A stretch of 64,000 nucleotides of DNA from Brachionus rotundiformis (taxonomy: Eukaryota > Rotifera > Eurotatoria > Ploima > Brachionidae): contig JAESIW010000137.1 in the NCBI GenBank assembly GCA_016802295.1, forward strand, positions 5,520,146 to 5,584,145. Reading direction: 5' to 3'. This document shows positions 9,351 through 22,200 of this stretch, one piece after another. The notes beneath the pieces were generated by a model, which searched no databases, was not told where the DNA came from, and worked only from the letters and a program-made list of their open reading frames with translations. The first letter of the stretch is position 1. Every line of letters starts with the position of its first letter. Made by a program: the position numbers and the translations under genes.

Positions 9351-12300
9351 TTAATTTTTTGTCTTTTGAATTATTTCAGTAATTTGACCTGCTGCTATTG
9401 TAACACCATTATATCTTAACATGAAGCGTCCGAGTTCACGATAATTTTGATACAACTCGACACAAATTGGTTTATTTATTTTAATTTCAACAATTGCACT
9501 ATGTCCATTATTCAACACTCGTGGCTTCTCTTTTAGTACTTCACCACTACTTTTATCCAATTGAGATACCAGCTTTTTGATAGTTGCTGCTTCGTTCAAC
9601 GATTTGTAATGAAAAACAACTGGAAAACCATTGGTCACAGGAACACTCAAGTTGAACAAAATAATTCTTCCCCTAATTCGGTCGGTTACTGGCATAACCG
9701 ACTGTGTATCACAAATAAAATTACCAATGGATATGTTGTTTATATCAACATTGGCCACGTTTATGGTGACAGAATCGCCCGCAAAACAAATTGGTAATGA
9801 AACTTCATCATTAATTGAAATCGATTTAACAACTCCGATTTCGTTGGCAGGCATAATTGTTATTCTATCTCCCTGTTTCAGTGTGCCAGCTTCACACTTT
9901 CCCACTATAGACAAGTTAGCAGTTTGAGCACTTTTGAATATATCAGATATACAAAATCTAAATGGTTTATCTATAGATCTTTCTTGAGGCTTCAATCTAT
10001 TAACACAGTCTAACAAAGTAAGGCCACCTTTAATTGTTTTGGAGTCGAACGTTTTATTTTCGTCATACCAATTGGTCAATCTTTCATCCACACATTTCTT
10101 GCTTAAATTTTCACCTTGTAGTCCACTACATGGAACAAACATCAGATCTGTTTCTTTAAAGCCTACTTGTTTGATTAAAAAATTGCTTAATTTTTTTTGT
10201 ATGTCAAAAAATCGGGTTTGGGACCAGTCACACATATCCATTTTGTTTATAGCAACAATTAGTTGATTGATACCTAGCGATTTGACCAACAATGAATGCT
10301 CCCTTGTTTGTCCACCGAGATCAAATCCCGTTTCGAACTCACCAGTAACACTGTTTATGACCAAAATTGCTGAATCGGCTTGGGTAGCACCAGTAATCAT
10401 GTTGGGTATAAAATCTCTATGACCTGGAGCATCAAGTAGATAAATTATTTTTTTATCTGTTTCAAATTTTGTCTGAGCAACGTCGATTGTGATGCCTCGG
10501 CTTCGCTCCTCTTCAGTCTCATCGAGAACCCAAGCATACGCGAACGAACTCTTGCCAATCTTCTGCGAGTCTTTTTTGTAGCGATGCAACTGTTTTTCCG
10601 ATACCTGACCCATTTGGTACAAAAAATGTCCCATGAGAGTGCTTTTGCCAGAGTCAACATGTCCAATGACAATCAAGTTGAGTACGTCTTTTCCAGCCGT
10701 GTGTTCTCCATACTGTTTCAAAAGTTTTTCTTTCCCTGCACGATCAACGGTAGGACTTATTCTTAGCTCGCTTAGTTGGACTGTTTGCTTCACTATTTGA
10801 GGCTTTTGAGCCACATTTGTCTTTACTTTTGACTGGGTTCCAGGTGTCTTTTGGGATCTAGGTGCTTTAAAAGATAATTTTTTAATAAACTTTCAACATG
10901 ACATAATTGTAATTATCTTTATTTACTTGAAGGCTGGTTTTCAGTCACTTTTTTTGTTTCTCTATTGTCTAAATATAAAAATAAAAGCTAATTTTAAGGT
11001 TTTATTAAAAGATAAATATAATGGTTTTAAATTTAACAACAAAAAATAAATTATTTAAATCTCATATGTTTAAAGGCAAATTTTTGCTTAGCTAAAACTA
11101 TGTCATCAGGCGAAGGTATAGAAAAGTCAAAAATTTTTATCTTTGCGCTGTTAGAAGAAGACGACAAGTTCGATTTTTGTTTATGGGACTTTTTTACGCT
11201 TTTTTTCGCTTGTTCATTTGTCAAATCGATTAATATTTTGTTTCTTTTTGGCTGAGTGATAAAATTTTTTTGTTTTTCATAATTAAACATTTCATCAAAT
11301 TTAATATTTGACATATTAGGTTCTGAGTTTTGTTTATGACTTAAAAAATCAGCAATTTCCGATTCCGATACCAATTTAAACAAAGTTTTAATTTGTAGAT
11401 CAGAAGTTGGCTCTCTAGCCACAGACACAAATTGTATTTTGCTTAAACTAATAGGCTCATTTTTAGCCGAAGTTGTTGAGGAAAAGGAGGACGAAGCCAG
11501 ATCGGAACCGATGGAAAACCGAGTCCTATCTCTTTTATTCATAATAAAATTCTCCTTTTGGTCTAACTTTTTTTCCTCAAAATCTTCATTAATACTTAAA
11601 CGCTTGGTAAATTCATGATCAATTAAATCAGCCAAACTGGAGCCTAATGGAGTATGAGTGCTTGAAGGTGTTATGTTGGACAAATACTCAGATGCCAAAT
11701 CGCTTAAGGAAAACGCATTTTCTTCTCTAACTACTTTATCTTCGCTTATGCTTATCGATTTAGTTCTATTATAATTTTTACTTTGGAAATTATTTGTAAA
11801 AAAATTATTAAGAAGGTTATCAATAGAAGTGGACATTTTTTCAGCTTGGTCTGACTTGATAATATCGTCCAGAGCGTAATTGATTTCCATAGGTTTAGAT
11901 TCAGTGGTATACATTTTTGCCAAACTGTCCAGATCGAACTCTTTGCCGTCTTCTTCTTCAGCGTCGATTAAAGTTGTATCATGATCGTCATAAAGCTTGG
12001 AATTTAAGATCAGACTATCAAGATCATCTTACCTTCCCGAATATAAGTTGCATTAAAAAAAATTCTCTTTTGAAAAAAAAATACCTGGCTGTTTTTGATC
12101 TGTTTTTACATGAGCTGGTTCTGAATAGAAAGAAAATAAAAAAATTTTCCAAATCGGCAATCATTCATACCTTTGTCCATTAGAAACATGAAATCTTCAT
12201 CCTTTTGCAAATTGGTCTTGTCAGTTTCTTTGTCATCTGTCTCTTCTTGAATAGAGGAGTCTTTTATAAACTCGGACATGCTTTGTTGCTGGGCACTCCT

Positions 12301-12530
12301 TTTGTACATGTACATTTCGGCTTTGAGTTAAATTTAGCTCATATTTTAAGCAAACAATTTTAATTAATTACTTGTTCCGGGTGAGATGGCATACGAATAA
12401 TTATCGTCAAATGACTGAGAAAGATCATCATCATAATCTAATGCAAAATGCTTAGAAAATTATAGATTTAGCTATTCATTTTACCATCGTCAACCAGGGA
12501 AACTTTTCGTACGTTCCGATGTCGAGACAT
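9351..12530 (-). CDS. HBS1L: HBS1-like ribosome-rescue GTPase
   Basis: HBS1 delivers Pelota (Dom34) to stalled ribosomes in no-go and non-stop decay. Exons, 5' to 3': 12530-12485 (MSRHRNVRKVSL, like the vertebrate start), 12437-12372, 12320-12171, 12120-12085, 10968-10927 and 10864-9351. The last exon holds the eEF1A-like GTPase: GHVDSGKST, the switch-II region DAPGHRDF, NKMD, then two beta-barrel domains ending at ITEIIQKTKN. All junction phases agree; exon 12120-12085 ends in phase 1 and joins 10968 cleanly. No clear HBS1 N-terminal helical (UBA-like) domain is visible in the short acidic N-terminus. A second 3' route is annotated separately. Divergently arranged with DDX21, 643 bp apart. 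Confidence 0.93.
11051..12027 (-). CDS. Alternative terminal exon of HBS1, SKI7-like isoform
   Basis: This one long exon encodes about 324 residues and ends in its own stop (11051) with an AATAAA about 45 bases further on. Its acceptor at 12029-12028 follows the 36-base exon 12120-12085, and it starts with two bases that complete the same phase-1 codon as the HBS1 exon at 10968. So the four N-terminal exons can splice either to it or past it. Content is acidic and Ser/Asn-rich with short helical motifs (FDLDSLAKMY, SLSDLASEYLSN, SSLADLIDHEF) and ends with FDFSIPSPDDIVLAKQKFAF. No splice donor is evident near its end. In vertebrates HBS1L makes such a short isoform (HBS1LV3), the Ski7 counterpart that bridges the cytoplasmic exosome and the SKI complex. 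I infer the same here; the exosome-binding motif was not identified with confidence. Confidence 0.7.
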
Positions 12531-13173
12531 TTTAGATTATTTGAAAATTTAAGTTTAACAATTTAATATTAATATTTAAAAGTATATGTAAATATTTTTA
12601 GTAGCAATTTTATTGCGCAATAGTAAGAGAAAAATATAAAAACATTTTTTGAGCATCTTGATATTTTTTTATGCAGAAATTTTTTGTTGTCTTTAAAACG
12701 TGAAATTTTTAATTTTAAATTTGCCCTTAGAAAGTATTTTATTGATTGAAATGATAAAAAAATTGACTGTATTAGATATTAAATTAATATTTTTAAAAAA
12801 TAAAGCAAAAACAGATAAATTTTATTCTTTAAAAAACAAAATTTATATGCATATTTTTTAGAATTAAAACTATTGAAATTTAAATAAAATAGAATGAGAT
12901 TATCTTCATTTTTTGAATGGCACTTAAAGTGATAATAAAATATTTTCTAAATAAAATCAATCTTTTTTAGCAAATACCTTTAAAATTGTCTTATTAAACT
13001 AAACTAAATTAAACAAATCTCAAGACTCAATGAATGCTTTAGGTGTTCATAATTTGAACGCACGTTGAAATTCATTGAAAAAAGATCAACATTTCTACTT
13101 ATGCTAAAATAATGCTTTTATGATACGAACTTGAAATACTCGTGTTTCAAAAGAAATTAAAAACCAAACTAAA
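12531..13173. promoter_or_regulatory. Shared upstream region of HBS1 and DDX21
   Basis: A 643-bp divergent intergenic stretch, very AT-rich. An imperfect hairpin lies at about 13030-13080, with outer 9-bp arms TCAATGAAT/ATTCATTGA and an inner GTGTTCA/TGAACGCAC stem. I see no other recognisable element, and promoter function is inferred from position only. Confidence 0.4.
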
Positions 13174-15622
13174 ATGGTTAAAATAGACAAGGTTAAAAAA
13201 GATTTTAAAAAATCCAAAAGTTCCAAAATTGTTACCAATGAAAAACAACCGGATTCAATGGAAGAATCAGATTCAGAGGAGATGAAAATTCATGTTAAAA
13301 AGAATGGTTTTTCAAATGGTAAATCATCTAACACCAAAGAAGATGACGATCATGCATCAAAACAAAAAGAACTAGCTGGAGATGTTAAATCTGCAGAAGC
13401 ACAAGAAAGTGGTGATTTTAAGAATTTCGATCTACCTGACCAAATTGTCGACAAACTCAAAGCTAAAGGAATCAAGTACTTGTATCCTATTCAAGTAGCT
13501 ACTTTAAAACACATTAGAGCAGGTCATGATGTTATAGCCCAGGCTAGAACAGGTACTGGAAAGACAATGGCATTTGGAATTCCAATTGTGGAAAAACTTG
13601 AAAATATAAAAAAAAATGGTGAAATATCCAAATCACCTAAGTGCTTAGTTTTGGAACCAACTAGAGAGTTGGCAAAACAAGTCGGTGACGACTTTACTTC
13701 CATTTCGACATCGATTCGAACATGTTGTGTGTATGGTGGCGTAGCTTATGAGCGTCAACAAAGCGATTTAAATAAAGGTGTTGATGTATTAGCTGGAACG
13801 CCAGGTCGTATTTTGGATTTTATAAATTCTGGTAGTATTGATTTGGGAAAAGTTGATCATGTAATATTGGACGAAGTTGACCGAATGTTGGATATGGGTT
13901 TTCAGGATTCAGTAGAGGAAATACTTAAAAATGTATACACAGAATCTAAGCAAACTAAAACGCAAACTTTATTTTTCTCTGCTACATGTCCTCCTTGGGT
14001 AAAAAAAACTGCTCAAAAGTATATGGGTGATGAATACAAGTTTGTCGATCTGATAGGTGATTCACGACTGAAAGTTGCCACGACTGTCGAGCACTTAGCT
14101 ATACAATGTAGCTATCAGGATCGAGCGTCGACAATTGGTTCTGTGCTTCAGTTTTATAGTGGTAAACATGGAAGAGCTATGATATTTTGTCAGACTAAAA
14201 AGGATGCAGATGAATTGGCATGCAGTAGTGATATAAAACAAGAATCACATGTATTACATGGTGATGTACCACAAGATAAACGAGAACTTGTGTTAAAAAA
14301 ATTTAGAGATGGAAAATATAAAGTCTTAATCACTACTGATGTAGCTGCTCGCGGTCTCGATATACCTGAAGTTGATTTGGTAATTTGCTGTTCACCACCA
14401 AAAGACTACGAGTCTTATGTACATAGATCTGGACGTACTGGCCGTGCCGGTAGAACTGGTGTTTGTGTTTGTTTTTATAAGCATGCCGAGCTGAATGCTC
14501 TTTTGGCTCTCGAACGAAATACTGTAAGTCTTTTTATTAAAATTGAATTAAATCAAAGTTTGGCCGAAAGGAAGGACTATAAATATCCATTACAATCGAC
14601 CAAGACTATGCCTAAACTATTTTTAAATAAATAAATCAAAGTTAATTTAAAATAAAAAAAAATTTTAGAAAAATTTAAGCAGTTTTTATTTAATTTATAA
14701 AGTAAAGTTTTTAATAATAGAAAATTTTAAATCCGATGTACTTATCTTTAGAATTATGACTTTTAATTAATAAAAAATTTCATATTTATTTTTAAATTTT
14801 CTAATGAAGTTTTTAATTTAAGGGAACAAAATTTAAGCGGGTCGGAGCACCATCAGCAGCAGATATTGTGGAAGCTTCGACAACTGATGCAGCGAAGTAA
14901 ATTTAAAAATGTTATATTTGAAAAATAAAAATATCAAGTTTTATCTAAGATCATTGGACACAGTAGCTTCTGAAATGATTGAAAAATTCCGCTCTGGTGC
15001 CGAAGAAGTTCTCAAATCCAAAGATGCAGTAACCGCATTGGCAGCAGCCCTTGCGGTTATATCTGGTTGTACCAAAGTGACACAAAGATCACTTCTAACC
15101 AGCAAAGAAGTATAATTATAGAAAATTAATTTATTAATTTTTATTTATTTTATTTATTAGAATCTAACAACTTATATGCTTAGTAAATCAGATGAAGAAA
15201 TTAGAGGCAAGTCATTTGCTTACTCGATATTAAAAAAAATAATCGGTGAAGAGAAAGGAGAATCTGCCATTGCTAAAATAGTATTTACCAAGGACAAAAA
15301 AGGTCTTGTTTTCGATATATCGAGTGAATATGATGATATAATTCAAGAGAAATGGTTTAATACAAAGTCATTGGAGCTAAAACCAGTATCTGAATTGCCA
15401 GAGATAGAAGAAGAGGTCAGACAAAGTGGAGGTTTTAGAGACAGGCGAGGCGGTGACAGAGGCTCGCGTGGAGGTGGATTTAGATCAAATGGGCGAAACG
15501 CTCGTGGTGGTAGATTTGAACGATCTGGCCGATTTGGAGGAAACAGAGATGCCGACTCGAATAAGAGAAAATTCGACAATGTAGCCGCTACACAAAATAA
15601 ACGCATTAAATTTGATGAATAA
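13174..15622 (+). CDS. DDX21: Nucleolar DEAD-box RNA helicase, DDX21/DDX50 type
   Basis: Exons 13174-14523, 14823-14896, 14950-15109 and 15161-15622 join in frame to give about 681 residues. The N-terminus is Lys/Ser/Glu-rich. The helicase core follows: ARTGTGKT (motif I), PTRELAKQ (Ia), GTPGR, DEVD (motif II, the variant found in DDX21/DDX50), SAT (III), TTDVAARGLD (V) and HRSGRTGRAGRTG (VI). After the core comes the GUCT domain and a C-terminal RGG-rich tail (about residues 605-660). DDX21-type helicases act in rRNA transcription and processing in the nucleolus. GUCT plus RGG plus DEVD makes the subfamily call strong; DDX21 and DDX50 cannot be told apart here. Confidence 0.93.
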
Positions 15623-15862
15623 ATAAAATTAAAAAAAAATTATTATAAAATTTAAATTTTCTAAATCCTGAAAAAATTCTGTTACTTAGAAACACAAGTT
15701 GAATTTAAGAGAGCAAGTCAAAGAAATAAAAGCTTATAAACATTGAATATTAGCTAAACGATAAACTCTTGGTTTTTCAAGTAGTTAATTTCTAAGACAG
15801 TTAGTTTGTTTAAGATTCATTTTCTTATCGGCCTTTAGGCTAAACATAATTCATTTTTTAGA

Positions 15863-18715
15863 ATGTCAATATACCAAAAAAAGTCTTTACTTGATAATCG
15901 TTATCAATTATTGGCAACATCTAGTGTCTACACATATGAAGACGAAAATTTAACTTCATACGCCGACTTTTTAAGGTAAAATATGTTTAACTAACTCTTT
16001 TGGGCCAAACGAGGTTTAAATTAGATATTTTAATTAGTATATTGTTCATTAAAAAATTAAAAATGAATGCTAAACAAGAATTAGTAAAGATAAAAACTTA
16101 CTATTAAAATAGATATAATAAATTATTATATTAACCAAAATAGGCCACGAAGGAATATCAAATTGAAATTTAATTATAAAAATCATTCAATAATTCAATA
16201 AGGAAGAAAATAAAATTTTTTAATTATTTTAATCAGTTTTTGTTTTATTTTAAAAAAATTAATCAACTAAAAGAGAACTATTAAGTTAACTGAATAGGGT
16301 TCTAAATCAGATTTTGTTGAAATGATTAAATATTATAATTTAATAATCCAACAATTCAATGAAGAATATAAAATAATTTTAAATTTTAAAATTAGTTCAA
16401 GTCTATTATATTTGCTTTAATTATGAATATTATATTAAATTTTTTTCTTTTTAAGAGAATATCTTTGTCTAGATTTTATGTGAAAACTTTCTACCTTACC
16501 GACATATTCTTATTCATTTGAAAAGAGTTCAATTGTACATTGTTCTTGTTATTTAAAAATTTATTTATGTTTAAAAAAATAATAATGATTTTTTTAGGAA
16601 TTCAAAATATTTTTTTGATTATTTAAAATCTTAGCATAAAAAACATTTGAATAACGGAAAAATAGCAAAAATAAGATATTAAATTAAATTATCTAGAAAT
16701 TAACTCTTGATTATGTAGTTGTAAGGCTACCTGAATTTTATTTTATATTACATGTAATGGCATCAGCTGCCAACATAGATAAATCTAAAGAAAAATTTAT
16801 TTGAAAATTGGAAAATTTTTAAAAGTTTTTAATTTAAATTTTTATTCAGAAAATTTGGTCGCTACGTAAGCAAAGATGGCTACATTGATTCTAGTCAAAC
16901 AATTCATCGAGCAAACCTTAAGCAAAAACAGTTTGATAAAAGGCGTTCCAGTAGCGAAAGTGGTCTTGGTGGACAAAATAAGACCAATGTTCGAATCGAT
17001 TTGAATTCAGTTGACCTAGCTAGCCAAGAGGTCGAGAGAAGAAAGAAAAATGAAAAACACTTAAAAGTAATTGAAGACCAAATGATCCAAAGCAAGCAGG
17101 AAGAGCGAGGATTTAAACGTGAAGAGGGTGATGTTAAAAAAGAGCAGCGTCAAATCCGGCAATCAGTCCGCGAATTCGATGGGCGTAATTTTATATTTAA
17201 CAAAAATAACAAATCATTTCTTATTCTTTATATAATAAATATAAAAAAGTTATAAGCAAAAAAAGACTTGAAGCTGACAAGAGTTTGGCAAAAAATTTAG
17301 AAGAGAAAAAGGTTCTGGAAATTGAAAACGCTCATAAAAAAGAAAAAGTAAGTGTCAGTAGAAGCCGAAATAGCTCAGTTGGGAGAGCGTTAGACTGAAG
17401 ATCTAAAGGTCCTTGGTTCGATCCCGAGTTTCGGCACTTTTTTTTGCACATTTTCTACCAAATTCTTTCAGAAAACCAAAGAACGAACAGAACAAAAGGT
17501 TGATCAAATGATACAATCAAAAGATAAAGGTCGTAAAACCCTGCTTGTATGCAACGATTTGTCCAGACAGTACAGGCTTAAAATGAACGAGTTGGACATT
17601 AAAAAAAATGAGCTTAATACTCTTCACAGTGATTATGAGCATAAAATTCGGCGCAAGGAAGAAGAAGAAGCCAAGATTAAGAAAGAAGTTGCCGAGATTG
17701 CCTTAGCTCTAAATATGGAAACTATTAAAGCAAAAAATGACTTGTTTGATTTTAGAAAAATGGTTGAACGAAACCGTGAAAAACAAATCAAGTCCGATTT
17801 GAACAGCGAAAAGGAACTTGAGGATAACATTGCCAAAACTAGCAATTACATTAAGAATTATGACATGACTCGTAGGAGATTATCGGCTGAAAATGATCTC
17901 GAAAAGGCGCAATGGTCTTTAAGGCAACGTGAAGCTAATAGAAGAATAGTGGACGCTCGTAACAAGCTTGAAAATATATACCAAAAGCAACGAAACCTAA
18001 ACGAGGCGGCTATGATTGCAGAACAAGACAGACGTGCCAATGAAATTGAGAAAAAGATCGAAGTTTTTTTTTATCAATTTTATCAATAAAATATTATTTT
18101 TTTTTATTTTTTTACCAAAGGATATAACCAATAGGAGGCAGAGTTTGCATACCAAGTCACTGAATGAAAAAATTCAAAAATCCGAAGAGCATGAAACCTT
18201 GTTCAGGAATAAGGCTGCGCACAAGTTGACCGAACTACAGGCCAAAGACCATGAGGATCATTTGAAGCATTTCCAGAAGTTGGTTCAAAAAGATGATGAA
18301 ATTGAACAAGATTTGTACAAGTCAGTCAAAGAAGCCGAGTTTATGAGAAGAAAAAAAGATATGGAATTAAAAAAACTTCAAGAACAACTAGTTGAAATGA
18401 AAAAGCAAAACGCGGTCCAGATTAAGGAACTAATTGCCAAGGTTTATAGCGAAGAACAAGAATTTGAACAAAAAATTCTCAAAGAAAAATCTAAATTAGA
18501 TAAAGTATTTAATATCAAGATTAAAAGTTAAAATAATTATTTTCACACAACTCGTGTTTTAGTACAGTGCCGATAGAGAAGAAACATATGGTAAATTGTT
18601 GACTCATAGGGAACGGGTCAAAGAAGACAAATATTTGCTCGAAAGCCATGAAAAGGAGCACAATCGCCTTTTGAGACTCGTCGACAAGAATAAAATACCT
18701 TTACAATCAGCCTAA
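15863..18715 (+). CDS. Long coiled-coil protein, not recognised
   Basis: The first exon (15863-15975) encodes MSIYQKKSLLDNRYQLLATS and ends at FLR. After an 875-bp intron, exons near 16851-17187, 17255-17349, 17472-18070, 18121-18500 and 18565-18715 continue. From about residue 95 to the end it is almost wholly charged coiled coil rich in Lys, Glu, Gln and Arg, with no globular domain, signal or membrane segment. It ends DKNKIPLQSA. The 17187/17255 junction is uncertain because two acceptors are possible and only the upstream one (after AAAAAAG) keeps the frame. Such proteins are often axonemal or centrosomal, but nothing here proves that. One intron hosts a tRNA gene. Confidence 0.72.
17364..17436 (+). 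tRNA. tRNA-Phe (GAA)
   Basis: A complete 73-base cloverleaf. The 7-bp acceptor stem GCCGAAA/TTTCGGC is perfect, with discriminator A. The D-arm is AGCTCAGTTGGGAGAGC, the anticodon loop CTGAAGA gives anticodon GAA, and the T-arm carries GGTTCGATCC. A box and B box match consensus. It lies in an intron of the coiled-coil gene on the same strand and has its own terminator. Confidence 0.98.
17438..17445 (+). terminator. RNA polymerase III terminator of tRNA-Phe
   Basis: A run of eight T starts two bases after the tRNA 3' end, as expected for polymerase III. Confidence 0.85.
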
Positions 18716-19205
18716 TATTTTAAAATTAAAATAATAAATATTTTTTCTTATCAATCAAGATATTTTTTTGATCTTAATGAAAATTTGAATTTAAAATAAA
18801 ATTTAATTTCAAATTTGTATATCTAAATTTAACTAAAATTTGGCGATAATTAAATAAAGAAATGATTTTTAATTCTTAATAATTGTATAATCTTAATAAT
18901 CTTTTTATTTACTCAATTATTGAGCCATCAAGTTTATGTTCGATTACCTAAAAATATTTTATTTTCCAACACTGCAAATTGAAATTCAAATAAACATGAA
19001 CTGTTTTTAGATAATTTTATTCAAAAAATTAAAAGATAAAAATTATGAATCAACATTCAGCAAATGTTTATAAACTAGAGCTATATATTCATATATTCAG
19101 TGTTTTTACGATTTAAACTAATAGTCGGTTGCTACCTTTGATTTATAAGGATTACCAAATGACCGATTCTTAATCATACTCTTTATCAAAATCTTAAAAA
19201 AATAC
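18716..19205. other. Intergenic, no gene seen
   Basis: AT-rich sequence between the converging coiled-coil gene and CaMKK. I see no coding, RNA or repeat signal apart from 3'-end material. Confidence 0.6.
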
Positions 19206-22200
19206 TTAAATATTGATTTTTCTAATTGCTAAAAGAATTTTAGCTACCAATGTATCCAATTTAGACAAGGTTTTTATACTATTTTTCACTTCATCGTCTG
19301 TAACAGTGATTGGTTGTGATGATTCTAAATCGGACAAAAGAGGACATGTATCATTTTTAGTTATCCATTTGTGATTCTAAAATTAAAAAATGTATAATTA
19401 TACTAAACATAATACTAAACAAGGAACTCGTCAATGTTTGGGAAAGCAGTGGATCAATTTGGTGAAGTGACAGCGTCTAGTGAAGTAGGCTTGAGTCGGA
19501 GCGGGAAGATTAAACTCAACATATTTAAGTCAATCCGAATTCTAAATCCTATGATAAACAAACTCTCTTATGAATTTTAAATTATAAACTTTTTTTTTAA
19601 TTTTCTCTTTTTTCTGTTTGATTCCATGGAAAATATCTCAAAAAGAAAGTAAAGCGCTTCATTTAATTGATCAAAAGACGTGAAACTTAATTTTTAGCTG
19701 AAAGAGTAAGAGTGTTGTAATGTTTTTTTTAATTTTTTTTTATAAAATAGAATGAAGCAACACCTATACTCGTTTACATATCTTATAACATGGCGAACGG
19801 GTTTTGATTTTTCGTCCAGTACAACCATGTTAATTTATTAAAAGTATCCTTAAATATATATACAGTATGTTGCAAAAATTTAGAAATTAATTTTATTATT
19901 TATCTAAAATTGATTTTTTATTGAATTTGACGAAAAATTGAGTATTTAAAGTAAAAAAATAAAAACACTAATTTTTAGAATTTTTTTTCTACAATCTGAT
20001 ATATCACACTCGGCATAAAATTAAAATTAATTTTTAAATTTTTATAATCAAAAAAATTCCTATAAAAATTAAAAAATAATAATTGTTTCAAAAGTTTAGA
20101 AATTCCGATAATCCAAAAGATTAAACAATTACAACAATCATTTTTCATATCTTTATGATTAATTCTTACATATCTTCTAATTTTGAGTAAATTGTGCTCT
20201 TAAACTACTTAATAGAATTACTCTCCAACTACTTAGGTCCTTTCAAAATAATTTAACCAATAAATCTTAATTTTGCCAAAAAATTACCAAAAATGGGTAA
20301 AAAAAACGTCTCTAGCCCACTAAAGAATTAGAAAAGATTAGAAAAGACCCCACTACTAGCTATCAAAAACTCGCCACTGATTTTAATTCTAAGACTCAAG
20401 GGGTTAGGATAAGTAAGTATCCTGTAATGAGATTTCTCAAAAAAAAAAGATTTAGAGTCTCATACAGCGGTCAGAAAACCCCTTTTAACCCAGAAAGATA
20501 GATTAAAAAGATAAAAGTGGTGTAAACAGAGACTAAATTGGACCATTAATGATTGGTCCAGAGTTATTTTCAGTGACGAGTCGAACTTTGAGGTCTTCAA
20601 TTGTAAGTCAAGGGTTATAGTCAAAAGGTTTAAAAATGAAAAATTTCATCCGAAGTTCTGTATACCAAGGTTACAAAATGGAGTATATTAATTAAGCTTC
20701 AAATAAACTAAATAAATAAAGAAACTAAATAAATGCGAAAATTAAATTAAATTTTAATGGTCATTTAAAAAAAAACATTTTACTTACTTTTATTTTTTCA
20801 ATAGTCAAACGTTTAGATGGATCTTTGTTTAGTAATTTTTGAATCAAGTCTTTAAGGTTCAAACTAATTTTTATTCTAATTAAAAACAATTATTAAATAA
20901 TATTTTTAAATTAGATTCATTGTTTTTACTCTTCTGGAAAGACAATGTTTTTCATTAAAATTTTTGATCTCAATGAGGCAATATTTTCATCTTGAAACGG
21001 ACACTAAAAATAATTTTATTAATTTAGTTTAATAATCGATAAATTAATTTAATTACAATTCCAAACACAAAAGCATATAATGTAATCCCCATTGCCCAAA
21101 TGTCAAGTGGTTTTCCGAGCCATGAAAGACAATTTTCAGTAATAGCTTCAGGTGGAAGAAAAGCTGGAGTTCCTAATGAATTTGATATAAGTGCGTCGTC
21201 GCCATCGAATTCATTAGAGACACCAAAATCAGCTATTTTAATGTGACCATCATCTCCGAGCAACAAATTTGAAGGCTTTATGTCACGATGAACAATTTTT
21301 TGGTAGTGAACTAACAATTAGATGAAAATGGTATCAAAATTTAAGCCAGTCAATTAGAACTTACGGTATTCAACACCTAGCACAAGATCACGGAAATATT
21401 TCCAAGCATCTTCTTCAGATAAGGGGACGTCACATGGAATTTCAAGAACACTTCCTTTTTCAACCAACTCAAAGACCAGACATAAATAATCTTGATTAGG
21501 ATCATCTAACACTTCAATTAACTTGACCACATTAGGATGATCCAATTTTTTCAATATAGCTATTTCTCTATAAACACGTTGAAGTGGTTGATTAGCCTCA
21601 GAAGAAGTCGCTGATTGTTGTCTAATAGGAGCACGCCCTTAAAATTGTATTATTTAAATTGCAAAATCAATAAAAATTATATTAAAAAATAATTGGCAAA
21701 CATTAGAAAAAGAAATGTTGATAAATTCTAATTAAATGGCATTTTAAATTATATTTAATCAGGAAGAAATAAAAAATTTTATCTTATTTATTTAGAGAAG
21801 CTATTTTATTTTTGGGAAAATAGAAACTCAAGTATTGTCAATAAAACATGGCTTACTTAATGTTTAAATTATAAATTCAAAATATTTCGTCTAAATGCAA
21901 ATGGCACTAAATTTGTATTTGAGTTCAATTAAAAGTCTTTTTTGAATTTATTATTAGAATATTTAATTAAATAAATCTAATTTATGAATCGACTCTATAG
22001 ATAATAACTCAAATTAGCGATTTATTTAAATAAAAGTAAAGAAAAAAATAAAAAAATCTTACTTATTAAACTTGCCCGTTTCATCAACTTTTTTTTAGAT
22101 ATCATTTTCATTGCCTTAAAACAAAAATCTTGAATTATCAAATTTCGAATTAAAAAATCGTATTTTACATAATTTCTATTATCTTCTTTATTGTATGCCA

